Shown here piece by piece: positions 1 through 8,753 of a DNA stretch of 64,000 bases. Numbering within the stretch: the stretch's first letter is position 1; every line of letters starts with the position of its first letter. Origin of the DNA: Corynebacterium kalinowskii. GTDB taxonomy: Bacteria > Actinomycetota > Actinomycetes > Mycobacteriales > Mycobacteriaceae. The DNA is taken from the NCBI RefSeq assembly GCF_009734385.1, contig NZ_CP046452.1:1860001-1924000 (forward strand). The letters are read 5' to 3'. A program made the translations under genes and the position numbers. Below the pieces are notes generated by a model that was given only the letters and a program-made list of their open reading frames with translations, searched no databases and was not told the origin of the DNA.

Positions 1-504
1 TCCAACTGTCGGGATGCCGGTCGCCTTTTCCAATGCTGCCAAGTCCACCGAAATGCCTTGCGCTTCGGCGACGTCCTGTTTGGTCACAGCGAGGACGAGG
101 CGATAAGGCTGCTCAGCGATTTGGAACGCCAAGTTTAGCCCGCGGGCCGGCGCAGTCGCGTCAACGACCACGATGGCGAGATCGGGACGCTCCGTTTCGG
201 GACGCTCGATGAGCATCTCTCGGGTGAGTTCTTCGTCCGGGCTGAGCGGATCCAAGGAGTACGTGCCAGGGAAATCGATGACATCAAGAGTTTGGTGGGG
301 AGTGCGCCACACACCACGGCTAACCTCTACCGAGGTGCCCGGCCAGTTGCCCGTCTTAACTTTGGCACCGGTCAACGCATTAAAGGTGGTTGACTTTCCG
401 GAATTGGGCGCACCGACCAACGCGACGATCTGCGAGCCTTGAGGGGCTACTGCTGTCGTGGCGGTGGCGTGGCAACTAGGTGCGCTGGAGATTCCCCCGC
501 TCAC
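1..504 (-). CDS. feoB: Ferrous iron transport protein B, N-terminal part (runs off window)
   Basis: The first 168 codons of FeoB, the inner-membrane Fe(II) permease with a cytoplasmic GTPase domain. The G1 loop GAPNSGKS follows a short 28-residue leader, then come a G3-like DFPGTYSL and a G4-like TKQD stretch, as in FeoB GTPase domains. The GTG start at 504 overlaps the feoA stop in GTGA, so the two genes are translationally coupled. The membrane part lies beyond the left edge of the window. Fe(II) import is the known family role; the partner FeoA and the upstream DtxR-type box support it. Confidence 0.93.
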   Translation of the reverse strand, partial: MSGGISSAPSCHATATTAVAPQGSQIVALVGAPNSGKSTTFNALTGAKVKTGNWPGTSVEVSRGVWRTPHQTLDVIDFPGTYSLDPLSPDEELTREMLIERPETERPDLAIVVVDATAPARGLNLAFQIAEQPYRLVLAVTKQDVAEAQGISVDLAALEKATGIPTVG

Positions 505-782
505 AGCTGTACGTCGAGTTGACGCAGCGTGTCGCGGTCAATGGCATAGCGGGCAGTGCCGATCGTGACGATCCGGCCACCACCGGCAACTTTTTGCCCC
601 AACTTCACGCTGGTGCCAGGGCGAAGGCCGAGTTCTTGCAAACGCATAGCAAGGGCAGGGTTGCGCTGTATGGCTCGCTCCAAACAGCATTCCGGAAGGC
701 TGGCAAGGCACCCCACTGGGGCCTTGTCTGCGGAAATGCAGTCTTTTCGGACACACACGGTGTCCACCGAACGCTGAAACAT
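501..782 (-). CDS. feoA: FeoA-family ferrous iron transport protein A
   Basis: Small SH3-like FeoA protein that works with FeoB in Fe(II) uptake. The core, with the LQELGLRPGTSVKL stretch and the closing IDRDTLRQLDV, is typical of FeoA: a conserved turn after a short helix, ending in a beta strand. I place the start at the ATG at 782 because AAAGG lies 8 nt before it. A GTG at 800 is in frame and would add six residues, but has no clear ribosome site. The N-terminal part carries five cysteines in about 35 residues, more than usual for FeoA; their role is unknown. It is first in the feoAB operon. Confidence 0.88.
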   Translation of the reverse strand: MFQRSVDTVCVRKDCISADKAPVGCLASLPECCLERAIQRNPALAMRLQELGLRPGTSVKLGQKVAGGGRIVTIGTARYAIDRDTLRQLDVQL

Positions 783-837
783 GTCGTTTGCCTTTGCCAC
801 TGGTTTCGCGACCCAAGTTAGGATCGCCTGTTCACAT

Positions 838-856
838 CATGGTTAGGCTTACCTTA
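838..856 (-). promoter_or_regulatory. DtxR-type iron box upstream of feoAB
   Basis: The 19 bases CATGGTTAGGCTTACCTTA match the DtxR/IdeR consensus TTAGGTTAGGCTAACCTAA at 14 of 19 positions, with the TTAGGCT core intact. It lies 55 nt upstream of the feoA ATG, a place suited to iron-dependent repression. Binding is inferred. Confidence 0.6.
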
Positions 857-907
857 GCAGGAAGAGACACATCAATTCAATAGGGGTTTTTCATTTACAA
901 CATAGAC

Positions 908-1666
908 CTATTGCGTAATTGGTTTTTCGATAGGTTTAAACGGCTTCACGATCTTGTGCTGCACCAGCCACCTAACCAGCAAATAGGCGAGCACGCAGGA
1001 CAAAGCCTTATCCAAGGGGTCGCTCGGATGAGTGAAGTCTTGGAAGATGCCGACCCAATTGGAAAGCACTTGGTCTCCGATGACAAAAGTCCGCGGATCG
1101 AATTCGTCGGCGAGTGAAGCTGCAAAGAGAATTTGCATCGGCGCGTACACCATCGACGACACCGCTCCGATTAAGAATCCCGAAGTCGCGGCGAGCGACA
1201 ACCGGGAGAACCCGCCAATCCGTGTGAAATAGCCGGCCAGCCAGGCGATAGTAATACTTCCGATCGCAAAAAGCACCCCGTGTGGGCGCCACGGAAAATT
1301 CAACAGCTCACTGAGTGCGGCAGAAGCAGCTCCTGCAGACGGTCCGAGCAAAACGGCGACTGTCACTGAACCGATGACGTCAAGGTAGACCGGTGCCGGA
1401 ATCTTGAAAAAGTAGTGCGCCACCAAGGCATCGAGACTTGCACCCAGGAAAATGATGAGGAGTTGCCTCCAATTGAGCCCACGCCACATTGCAGCAATCG
1501 ACAACACACAAACCGCTGCCACGATGAAGAATTGGTTTCGAACTGGCGGAATTGAGAGGTCCGCCACCCACTGCACCTGTGGCCGAGCGATTGACAAGTA
1601 GACCCAGCTGCCGACCAGAAGCACAAATGCAGCCAATTGAAAGGCTACTGATATTCCTCTTCCCAT
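908..1666 (-). CDS. ECF-type transporter substrate-binding (S) membrane protein
   Basis: A 252-residue hydrophobic protein with about six membrane segments. The stretch YLDVIGSVTVAVLLGPSAG followed by a long Ala/Ser-rich helix matches the core of ECF-transporter S components, which capture a vitamin or metal and dock on a shared energising module. No ATPase or T component lies beside it, so it would be a group II (solitary) S component. The substrate cannot be read from the sequence. The start at 1666 is chosen because AAAGGGAG lies about 10 nt upstream; a TTG at 1705 has no such support. A weak 7-bp inverted repeat (878-884 with 907-913) follows the stop. Confidence 0.7.
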   Translation of the reverse strand: MGRGISVAFQLAAFVLLVGSWVYLSIARPQVQWVADLSIPPVRNQFFIVAAVCVLSIAAMWRGLNWRQLLIIFLGASLDALVAHYFFKIPAPVYLDVIGSVTVAVLLGPSAGAASAALSELLNFPWRPHGVLFAIGSITIAWLAGYFTRIGGFSRLSLAATSGFLIGAVSSMVYAPMQILFAASLADEFDPRTFVIGDQVLSNWVGIFQDFTHPSDPLDKALSCVLAYLLVRWLVQHKIVKPFKPIEKPITQ

Positions 1667-1834
1667 CGACGGAGTGCTCCCTTTCAACACTTGGGGACAT
1701 ATCAATAGTGCAAATGACCAGAGTACCCCGGGGTTTTAAGGTTCAGCTGAGACGAAATGAAGCGTTGTTTAGATAAGAAACGCCTTATTTCGAAGGCAAC
1801 CACAAGTGCAGCTCCCCCACGGAACGTGCTGGTG

Positions 1835-2473
1835 TTACAACTCAGCCGACTTCTTGAAATCTTCAAAGAGAGCAGCTCGCTCTTCCAGTTGGTCCAGGTC
1901 TGCGAGATAGCTGTTCGCAGCTTCGGCAGCCCAGCGCGCAGGGCTCGATTCGGTGCCTAGCTCACTCGATTCTGCAACCTGGAGTTCTGCTTGTGCACGC
2001 GAAGTGAACATTAGCTTCGCCGCCCACGTCGCTTGCGTGACATAGCCGGTGTCCCACTCATCTAGTCCGGCTGCGAGGTCCTCGTCCAAGGTGTCGAGCA
2101 ACTGCTGCCCCACTGCGAGGTCGTGTGAAGTCCTAGTACCATCGGCAAACGCATCGACGAGTTCAAAGTAGCCGACGATTTCAACGTCTTCATCATCCTC
2201 CGCCTCCCACGAATCTTCTTCGTGATTCAGAGGATTCTTCAGCATCGATATGAACTCATCCAGCGTTCTGGCACGCAGCTCTTTGGCGTCTGCGCCATCC
2301 GTGGTTGCTACGAATCCAGCAAGTGGACCTGCAGTGAATGTGATGATGTCTTCGAAACTAGCCGAACGACCTATCACCACGGGCCCGCTGCCTGCCGGCA
2401 TCGCTTCTTCGAGTGTGTCCTGGTAGTCAGGTGTCACTGGCTCGTCAAAAATCTCGGTGTCGAAGATCATCAT
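1835..2473 (-). CDS. Conserved hypothetical acidic protein
   Basis: A soluble, strongly acidic protein of 212 residues with no membrane segment or signal peptide and no motif I recognise. It begins MMIFDTEIFDEP and ends in a helical, Glu-rich region. The ATG at 2473 follows GATAAT by 6 nt, so the transcript is probably leaderless. An in-frame TTG at 2500 lies upstream of this -10 and is less likely. It is followed 48 nt after its start by the convergent-free end of the next unknown gene on the same strand. Function unknown. Confidence 0.6.
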   Translation of the reverse strand: MMIFDTEIFDEPVTPDYQDTLEEAMPAGSGPVVIGRSASFEDIITFTAGPLAGFVATTDGADAKELRARTLDEFISMLKNPLNHEEDSWEAEDDEDVEIVGYFELVDAFADGTRTSHDLAVGQQLLDTLDEDLAAGLDEWDTGYVTQATWAAKLMFTSRAQAELQVAESSELGTESSPARWAAEAANSYLADLDQLEERAALFEDFKKSAEL

Positions 2474-2521
2474 GCATCGATTATCCACCGGGGAAATCAA
2501 CTCGACAATGGCGAGAGCGCT

Positions 2522-2851
2522 TTAGTCGCCCAGCTCACTCAGTTCGTCCACACCGCCAGTCAGGTAGGCGATCCAGTCCCGAGATTTTCCCGTCCGCTGG
2601 GCTTCTGCTAGGTTCTCTTCCCACGTAGTGCGCACGCCCCGTAGGATTTCTGTTTCCTGAATTGCGTCCTCCGGGCGTCGCAAAGCCCGCAACAATTCTC
2701 CCAGGGCGGCAACCTTGCCTTCCGCAAGCTTGGCTGCCGGGAAGCTCACGCCGCTCTTTGCCATCGCGCATGCTGACACCCCGCCGCTCAGCTGCTGCCA
2801 CTGCCCCGCCGCCGCTTCACGACGCCGAGTTGCCTCGCTCACTAGATCCAT
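2522..2851 (-). CDS. Small conserved hypothetical protein
   Basis: A 110-residue, Ala/Glu-rich, probably helical protein of unknown function. The chosen ATG at 2851 follows TATGCT by exactly 7 nt, the geometry of a leaderless actinobacterial start; an in-frame GTG at 2878 exists but lacks a ribosome site. The central stretch with Arg-Arg-Arg and Trp-Gln-Gln resembles no family I can name. It lies just downstream of the initiator tRNA terminator on the same strand and upstream of another unknown gene. Confidence 0.55.
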   Translation of the reverse strand: MDLVSEATRRREAAAGQWQQLSGGVSACAMAKSGVSFPAAKLAEGKVAALGELLRALRRPEDAIQETEILRGVRTTWEENLAEAQRTGKSRDWIAYLTGGVDELSELGD

Positions 2852-2906
2852 AGTTCCCAGCATAGGCACGATTGCCACAGACCTACCCGGTACAGCTTTC
2901 GGTCAA

Positions 2907-2943
2907 ACAAAAAGACCCTCAACCATTCCTGGCTGAGGGTCTT
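2907..2943 (-). terminator. Intrinsic terminator after tRNA-fMet
   Basis: AAGACCCTCA at 2912-2921 pairs perfectly with TGAGGGTCTT at 2934-2943 (10 bp, 12-nt loop). Read on the minus strand the stem is followed by TTTTTG, so it ends transcription of the tRNA gene. Confidence 0.9.
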
Positions 2944-2949
2944 GATTAG

Positions 2950-3023
2950 TAGCGGGGGCAGGATTCGAACCTACGACCTCTGGGTTATGAGCCCAGCGAG
3001 CTACCGAGCTGCTCCACCCCGCG
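2950..3023 (-). tRNA. Initiator tRNA-fMet (anticodon CAU)
   Basis: A 74-nt cloverleaf with acceptor arm CGCGGGG pairing to CCCCGC, leaving a C1:U72 mismatch, the mark of bacterial initiator tRNAs. The anticodon stem-loop CTGGG-CTCATAA-CCCAG carries the three consecutive G:C pairs needed for P-site entry and the CAU anticodon. The T arm contains GGTTCGAATCC. The 3' CCA is not encoded. A strong terminator follows at once. Confidence 0.97.
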
Positions 3024-3132
3024 ACGGGTGATATTTCACCTCGCCGTAACCTGATGTTTAACACCATGTCTCGGCGACAGATGATTACTATACATACCCC
3101 CGCCCCGAATCACCAATTCGCTGGTCACAGCC

Positions 3133-4866
3133 TTAACCGCGGGCCCAAGCACCGATCGGCCCAGGTACCACTGGAGGCAAGTCACCCAGCAACGCAGCGA
3201 TGTTGCCTTCCTCCTCCACCGCGGACGTCACGGTCTTGACTTTGCCGCGCTTGTTTTCCTGCTGCTGCGCGGCCATGGGCATGCCAGCCATCGGCATCAT
3301 CCCCCGAGCCATGGCAGATCCTGTAGTAGCTACTGGCACTGCACCGTTCGGGCCGGTCATCGCAACGCCTGAGGAAAAGCCTGGTGCAAGCACCGAACCC
3401 ATTCCTTTTCCTGACCCCTGCCCGGCGCGCCCGCCGCCGGCGCCAAATGGCACGCCGCCGGCGATGCCACCCATGCCTGCGCCTATTCCGCCCAGTCCTG
3501 CGGGAGCTGCCCCAGCACCAACTCCAGCGGCCTGCGTCTTGGCCACCGATAGGTCCGGATTAAAACCGCGCGCGCCGTCGATGGAAGCTGCGCCACGCCC
3601 AACCGGCGCCACACCGCGCCCCGCTGAGTCCACACCACGCCCGAACGGTGCCATCCCGCCGACAGCAGGCGCGCCAAACGACCCAATCGCGGGGCTTGCC
3701 GACGCATGCGCCCCGGCGCCCGGCATACCTGCCACCGGCGTCACTGCATTCAACGCCCCAAGGTCCGCCCCTGCTGCTTCAGTCGCTAGTCCACCAATCG
3801 ACCCGACGCCACCACCAGGCTTGACATTGTCCAATTCAGCCATGTTCTTAGACACCTCTGCGAAGCTGCCAGGGCCGATCTGTGCCGGATTTGCAAGCAG
3901 ACTCTCGAGCTGCTGAGAACCTGCATTCAGACGCGCCAATGGGCCGGGACGGCCGTTGCCGTCGACAAGCCCCATCGACGCCTGCAACTCTCCACCACCA
4001 GTGCCACCCTGTTCTAGCTTCATGAGGTTCCGGATCACGGGCATCGCACTTTCGACCGCTGAGGGAAACTCCGAGCCCATGAACGACTGCAAGAATGCCT
4101 GCTCAGCAGCCTCCCGCTCCGCGGGATCCTCGATAAACGCGATCGCAAGCTCAGCCATGGCCACATGCAGAGCACCCGCATCCGCGACCTGCCCCATATA
4201 CGTGACCGACGTGGACATCAGGCCCGCATTGGTAGCAAAGACATCCGCCGCATCTGCCACTTCAAGAGCCTTATCGACGGCCGCGTTGATGCTGTCCGAC
4301 TTATTGACCTCAGCGATATCCCATGCCGTCATTCGAATGTTCTCTGCCAGCATCGTCGCGTTCTTGGCCATACTCGACCACGACTCCGCCGAAGCAGCCA
4401 CCGCTGCACCATCTGTCGAAGCGAACGCAGCACTGAGCTCCGACAAACTCGACGGAATCGCCACACTCGGCGAAGGGAAGTCGAAATCCGCAAACGTCTG
4501 ATCGGGGCGCGCCGGAAACAGCGTCATCTCCTCCCCCACAGCGCCACCTTCATCCGCGATCTGCAACGCCCGACTAGCCAGCCCCTCCTGACCAGTGAGC
4601 GACCTCTCCGTTGCGCGCAAACCATCGCGCAGCCATGCGACCTGCTCCGCGTACTTCTGCAACGTCTGAACTGCAGACCCCACACCGCCCTGCATCACTG
4701 CGCCATGTGAAGCGCCCATCTGATCAAGACCGGATACTTCTGAATAGGCGGATGAAAGGGTGCCCTGGTGACCACCAGAAAAGATTTGCCCGACCTCTGC
4801 GGCAAGCGAATCTATTTCACCAATCTGATTGGACAGAATCTCCGGATCAATTTCGACGTGTTCCAT
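3133..4866 (-). CDS. EspC/PPE-like type VII secretion-associated protein with Gly-rich tail
   Basis: A 577-residue protein without a signal peptide. Residues 1-100 start MEHVEIDPEILSNQIGEIDS and form helices around YAEQVAWLRDGLRATE, the look of EspC-type ESX-associated proteins (PF10824-like). Residues 130-300 are a second Ala-rich helical region with WSSMAKNA and TAWDIAEVN, WXG/PPE-like. From about 330 on the chain is Gly/Ala/Pro low complexity with repeated GRG units. A canonical YxxxD/E export tag was not seen. The start overlaps the end of the DUF3558 lipoprotein gene by 20 nt, so they form one operon. Secretion through an ESX-like system is inferred; no ESX core gene is in the window. 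Confidence 0.6.
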   Translation of the reverse strand: MEHVEIDPEILSNQIGEIDSLAAEVGQIFSGGHQGTLSSAYSEVSGLDQMGASHGAVMQGGVGSAVQTLQKYAEQVAWLRDGLRATERSLTGQEGLASRALQIADEGGAVGEEMTLFPARPDQTFADFDFPSPSVAIPSSLSELSAAFASTDGAAVAASAESWSSMAKNATMLAENIRMTAWDIAEVNKSDSINAAVDKALEVADAADVFATNAGLMSTSVTYMGQVADAGALHVAMAELAIAFIEDPAEREAAEQAFLQSFMGSEFPSAVESAMPVIRNLMKLEQGGTGGGELQASMGLVDGNGRPGPLARLNAGSQQLESLLANPAQIGPGSFAEVSKNMAELDNVKPGGGVGSIGGLATEAAGADLGALNAVTPVAGMPGAGAHASASPAIGSFGAPAVGGMAPFGRGVDSAGRGVAPVGRGAASIDGARGFNPDLSVAKTQAAGVGAGAAPAGLGGIGAGMGGIAGGVPFGAGGGRAGQGSGKGMGSVLAPGFSSGVAMTGPNGAVPVATTGSAMARGMMPMAGMPMAAQQQENKRGKVKTVTSAVEEEGNIAALLGDLPPVVPGPIGAWARG

Positions 4867-5488
4867 TTCTGCTTTTCATCTCCACTTCTGCATAAAGAGT
4901 TTCAAGAAAAGCCAACGACTCTCCACATATCAACTCCGGACTCATAGCCTTGTCAAACGACATCACCAAAACGTCCAGCTGCCCCCTGCTAGTTTGGGCC
5001 ACAGAAGCACACTCGTTCTTGGATTGCTCCGAGAGTCGATACTGATACACCTGCGGTATTTTTTGGGATGCCTCTGTTTTCACTATGTGAGTCTTTTTCG
5101 CGACCGTCTCGAAATCAACAGAATTTGTTGAAATAGAGACAGTTCCGAAATACGCAGAACTCTCATCTGTTGCAAAAGTACAGGTATGGAACGACCCATC
5201 AGATTCATCTCCAATCCGCGACCTTTTCCCCAACCCCGCCTTCTGGAACACTTCGTCGTCGAGTTCGGTGCACGGGTCGAAGAGTTTGAAGTTGGGGTCT
5301 TTGGGGTCAAAGGTTGCTGGGCTGTGGACGTCGATAGGCGCGGTGTCTGCGCTGCCCGTTGCGGGCGTTTCCCCCTTGCTTGGCGCAGTGTCCGCGTCTG
5401 GCGGTGTGCAGCTTGTGAGGCTGAGTGAGAAGTATGTGATTGCGATGGCAGTTGAGAGCGTCCGCAAGGAGCCGAGTCGTTGGCGCAT
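4847..5488 (-). CDS. DUF3558-family lipoprotein
   Basis: A 213-residue lipoprotein: basic start, hydrophobic stretch and lipobox LTSC, then a linker rich in Ala, Pro and Thr. The FDPCTELDD motif and the later Cys in the HTCTF and NECASV regions are what I associate with DUF3558 (LprB/LprC-like) proteins of actinobacteria, where two cysteines probably pair outside the membrane. Such genes are often found next to EspG/PPE-type genes, and here the EspC-like gene overlaps its 3' end by 20 nt. Function unknown; a role with the partner at the cell surface is an inference. Confidence 0.7.
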   Translation of the reverse strand: MRQRLGSLRTLSTAIAITYFSLSLTSCTPPDADTAPSKGETPATGSADTAPIDVHSPATFDPKDPNFKLFDPCTELDDEVFQKAGLGKRSRIGDESDGSFHTCTFATDESSAYFGTVSISTNSVDFETVAKKTHIVKTEASQKIPQVYQYRLSEQSKNECASVAQTSRGQLDVLVMSFDKAMSPELICGESLAFLETLYAEVEMKSRNGTRRN

Positions 5489-5667
5489 GGTTTCCCCCGA
5501 GATGTTGTGTGAAGTTCAGGCGTCAATGATTCGAATCATAAATGCAGAAGCCCTCATTGTCTTGAGACTGGCGAAGGGGCCCAAAAGGTTCCATGTGCGC
5601 GGAAAATTCTTCAAAAGACACAGGTGATCCCCTAAAGTTGTGACAGCAGTGGCTGATGAGAGCACGG

Positions 5668-5720
5668 AAAAGCCCCCAATTCGGAAGGATCACCTTAGGT
5701 GAAAATCCGTTGTGGGGGCC
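5668..5720 (-). terminator. Intrinsic terminator after the UPF0182 gene
   Basis: On the minus strand GCCCCCA and TGGGGGC form the base, with the inner palindrome TCACCTAAGGTGA flanked by CGGAT and TCCTTCCG, then TTTT. It begins 15 nt after the stop of the UPF0182 gene. Confidence 0.85.
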
Positions 5721-5735
5721 TTCTTCGATCAGTTA

Positions 5736-8657
5736 CTACTGACCTTTCTGAACCTCGGCAACTGCCTTGTCCAGCTCGTCGAGCGCCTTGCCGTACTCCT
5801 CGTGGGACTTAGACTTGGCCTCGCCCAACTTGTCCAGCGCCTTGCGGAGATTTTCTACCGCAGCAGCTTGGTCAACCGGAGCATCCGGTGCCGGGGCAGG
5901 CGCGTCCGGTGCCGGGGCTGGGGCGCCTTCTGCAGGCTTTTCGATGTCCTTGGCCTCATCAAGGTCGCTCGCAGCGCGAGGATCGATTCCCACCTGAGAG
6001 AGGGCCTCAGCAATCGTCGGCGCGTAGCCCACCTTGCCGTCATAGGACACCAGCACGCGAAGCAGCTTCGGGAACGCAGATTCCTGGTCCTTACGCTGCG
6101 AGTAGATCGGCTCCACGTACAAGATCTTCCCGCCGCCGACGGGGAGGGTAAGCAGGTTGCCGTTGGTGAGCTTGTTGGTCTGCTCCCACAGCGCGCGGTC
6201 ACGTGCGATCTGATCGGAGGACATCATGGTGTCCTGCGCCTGCTTCGGACCCTGGGTCTGAGTGTCAGTTGGGAGAGCGCGCACGGTGATCTTGCCGTAG
6301 TTGTCCGGGTCGGAAGACACAGACATGTGGGCAGCCAAGAACTGGCGAGACAGGCCACGGAACGGCGTGATCAACTGGAAGGAAGACTTGCCCGTCTCAG
6401 GGTCGGCGGCAACCACGTAGTACGGTGGCTGGTTCAGTGGTCGGCCCTTCTCAGACACGGTTGGATCTTCTGGGACGGACCAGAAGGCGTCATTGGTGAA
6501 GAACACGCCAGGATCTTCGACGTGGTACTTCGCCATCAGCTCACGCTGCACCTTGAACATGTCCTGCGGGTAGCGCAGGTGGTTCATCAGTTCGGCTGGG
6601 ATTGCAGACTTCGGCTTGACGGTGTCTGGGAACACGCCCTTCCATGCCTTCAGCAATGGATCTTGGGTATCGAACTCGTAGAGTTCCACAGTGCCGTCGT
6701 AAGCATCGACGGTTGCCTTGACAGAGTTGCGGATGTAACTGGTCTGCTCATTAATCAAGTTCTGGCGAGTGCCGTCCGGGTTGAGAGCATCTTCAGTGGC
6801 TTCCGTCAGCGAAGTGCGCTGGGAGTAAGGCAGATTGTTGAGCGTGGTGTAGCCATCAACGATCCACTTGATCCGGCCGTCGATAACCGCAGGGTAGGTA
6901 GCGGAATCGGCGGTGACCCAAGGAGCCACCTTTTGGACGCGGGTGCGTGGGTCGCGCTCGAAAACGATCTTGGAGCCTTCGCCGATGCGGTCGGAAAGCA
7001 CAAGGTTCATTTCCTGGTAGCGCAGGGCGAACATGGCGCGGTTGAAGATGTTGGACACATCCACGCCGCCATTGCCGTCGTAGGTGAAGTTCACACCGTC
7101 CGCGTCATACTCCACTGGGTTTCCAGAGGTACCGACGATGGCGTAGTCCACGTTCGGATGCACATCAGAGATCACCGGACCGTAGTAGACACGAGGCTGC
7201 TCAACCTTAATGCCCATGTCATTCTCGCCACCCCGCTCCTGAGTCTGCAGGTCGGACACCGAGTACAGCGGGTAGCCGCCACGCGTCGATCCAACGTCGC
7301 GAGCAACTTCATCCACCTGGTTCGCCGGCGCGCCAATGAAACCATTGCCGTGGGTGTACACCGTGTGGCGGTTGATCCAATCCTGCTGGTTTCCAGCCAA
7401 CGCATTCGGGTCGAGCTCACGCACGGCGACAACGTAGTCCCGCAGCTGGCCATCGACGTTGTAGCGGTCAATAGACAGGGTCTCTGGGAAGCCATAGAAG
7501 TTCTTCAGCTGTTGCTGCTGGGTGAACGTCTTGGACAGCACTTCCGGGTCAAGGAGTCGAATATTGGACAAGGTGGCTTCGTCGGAAGCAACCTCCTCAG
7601 CACCGGCACCGTCAGTGCCCCAGTTGGTTTCGTATTTCACCTTGTCATCGGTCAGGCCGTAGGCGTAACGGGTCATCTCGATGTTGCGGCTAATGGATTC
7701 AGCTTCCTTTTGCGCACGGTTCGGCTTGACCGAGAACTGCTCCATCATGAGTGGCCAAGCCACTCCGATGACCAAGGAAGACAACAGCATGAGGACGGCA
7801 GCGAGCACCGGAATACGCAAGTCCTTCAGAAATACCGCGGAGAAGAATGCAGCAGCCACGACCAGTGCGATGACCATGAGCACGATCTTCGCAGGGAGAT
7901 AGGCATTGAGGTCCGTGTAGGAAGCACCGTGGAAGGTTTGGTGTTGGTTGCCCATGAGGTCGTAGCGGTCGAGCCAGTAGCCCGCCACTTTCACCAGCAT
8001 CCAGAGACCGGCGGTCAGCGCCAGTTGAGTGCGGGCCGCGTAGGAGACATAGCTCTTTATTCCTGGGGCACCTGCTCGGATGCTGCCAAGCAAGTAATGT
8101 CCCACCAGCGCGATGAAAAACGCGATAACCAGCAAGATGGAAAGAGTGTCCGTAATAATACGGAACATCGGCAGCACAAAGGCGTAAAAGCCCAGGTCCA
8201 TACCGAACTCAGGGTCTTTCACTCCAAAATCTTCACGGTTCAGAAACAGCAGTACCGTGCGCCAGGTGGATTGCCCCGCCAGTCCTGCAAGCACACCAAC
8301 GAGGATGGGCAGGCCAACCAGCAGCTTGCGCAGTGATGCTTCCACCATCTTGCGGTAGCCATGGATGGGGCTATCGAGATCAAAGGAATCCAGAGTGTCG
8401 GGTCGGTTACGGAAGGCCAGGAACCCTGCCGTCCACACGATCGCTGCGGAGAAGATAAAGAAGATCAGGAATAAAATGATGCGGGTCACCAACTTGGTGG
8501 TGAACACGCCACGGTAGTCGACCTCCCCGTACCACATCCAGTCGGTGAAATACGTGACCGCCAGTGGCGCTGCGACGATAATGAGGGTCAGTACGGTAAG
8601 GATGGTGCTGAGCCCCTTGGACGAGCGTCTAGCTGGGGGTCGTAGGCTGGTCGCCAA
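5736..8657 (-). CDS. UPF0182 family large membrane protein
   Basis: About 973 residues. The first third holds about seven membrane segments, starting after a basic SSKGLSTIL leader; the rest is a long extracytoplasmic region with conserved stretches such as NLPYSQRTS and QNLINEQTSYIRNSV, typical of UPF0182 (Rv3193c-like) proteins. The last 70 residues are a repeated Ala-Pro-Asp linker plus a charged helix. Its molecular role is unknown. I favour the TTG at 8657: AAGGAG lies 6 nt before it, whereas the in-frame TTG at 8663 touches that site. It is transcribed away from the PPA1309-like gene; the 90-bp gap between them contains TATACT-like elements. Confidence 0.9.
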   Translation of the reverse strand: MATSLRPPARRSSKGLSTILTVLTLIIVAAPLAVTYFTDWMWYGEVDYRGVFTTKLVTRIILFLIFFIFSAAIVWTAGFLAFRNRPDTLDSFDLDSPIHGYRKMVEASLRKLLVGLPILVGVLAGLAGQSTWRTVLLFLNREDFGVKDPEFGMDLGFYAFVLPMFRIITDTLSILLVIAFFIALVGHYLLGSIRAGAPGIKSYVSYAARTQLALTAGLWMLVKVAGYWLDRYDLMGNQHQTFHGASYTDLNAYLPAKIVLMVIALVVAAAFFSAVFLKDLRIPVLAAVLMLLSSLVIGVAWPLMMEQFSVKPNRAQKEAESISRNIEMTRYAYGLTDDKVKYETNWGTDGAGAEEVASDEATLSNIRLLDPEVLSKTFTQQQQLKNFYGFPETLSIDRYNVDGQLRDYVVAVRELDPNALAGNQQDWINRHTVYTHGNGFIGAPANQVDEVARDVGSTRGGYPLYSVSDLQTQERGGENDMGIKVEQPRVYYGPVISDVHPNVDYAIVGTSGNPVEYDADGVNFTYDGNGGVDVSNIFNRAMFALRYQEMNLVLSDRIGEGSKIVFERDPRTRVQKVAPWVTADSATYPAVIDGRIKWIVDGYTTLNNLPYSQRTSLTEATEDALNPDGTRQNLINEQTSYIRNSVKATVDAYDGTVELYEFDTQDPLLKAWKGVFPDTVKPKSAIPAELMNHLRYPQDMFKVQRELMAKYHVEDPGVFFTNDAFWSVPEDPTVSEKGRPLNQPPYYVVAADPETGKSSFQLITPFRGLSRQFLAAHMSVSSDPDNYGKITVRALPTDTQTQGPKQAQDTMMSSDQIARDRALWEQTNKLTNGNLLTLPVGGGKILYVEPIYSQRKDQESAFPKLLRVLVSYDGKVGYAPTIAEALSQVGIDPRAASDLDEAKDIEKPAEGAPAPAPDAPAPAPDAPVDQAAAVENLRKALDKLGEAKSKSHEEYGKALDELDKAVAEVQKGQ

Positions 8658-8753
8658 TTCCAACTCCTTCGTAGGTTGCCGGTATTGTCCTATACTCTAC
8701 GGATTTTAGTATTGCCGGGATCCAAGTACCCCTGACTCACGCAAAGGCTGGAC

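Noticed and set aside
1667..1834. Riboswitch upstream of the ECF S component
   Set aside because: The gap was read for thiamine, cobalamin and flavin riboswitch cores; none of their conserved stretches could be recognised.
3200..3916. Long Pro/Ala-rich frame on the plus strand opposite the EspC-like gene
   Set aside because: It mirrors the Gly/Ala-rich tail coded on the minus strand; no ribosome site or family match.
5712..8336. 874-codon open frame on the plus strand
   Set aside because: It lies opposite the UPF0182 gene, is rich in His, Arg and Val typical of antisense frames and has no recognisable domain.
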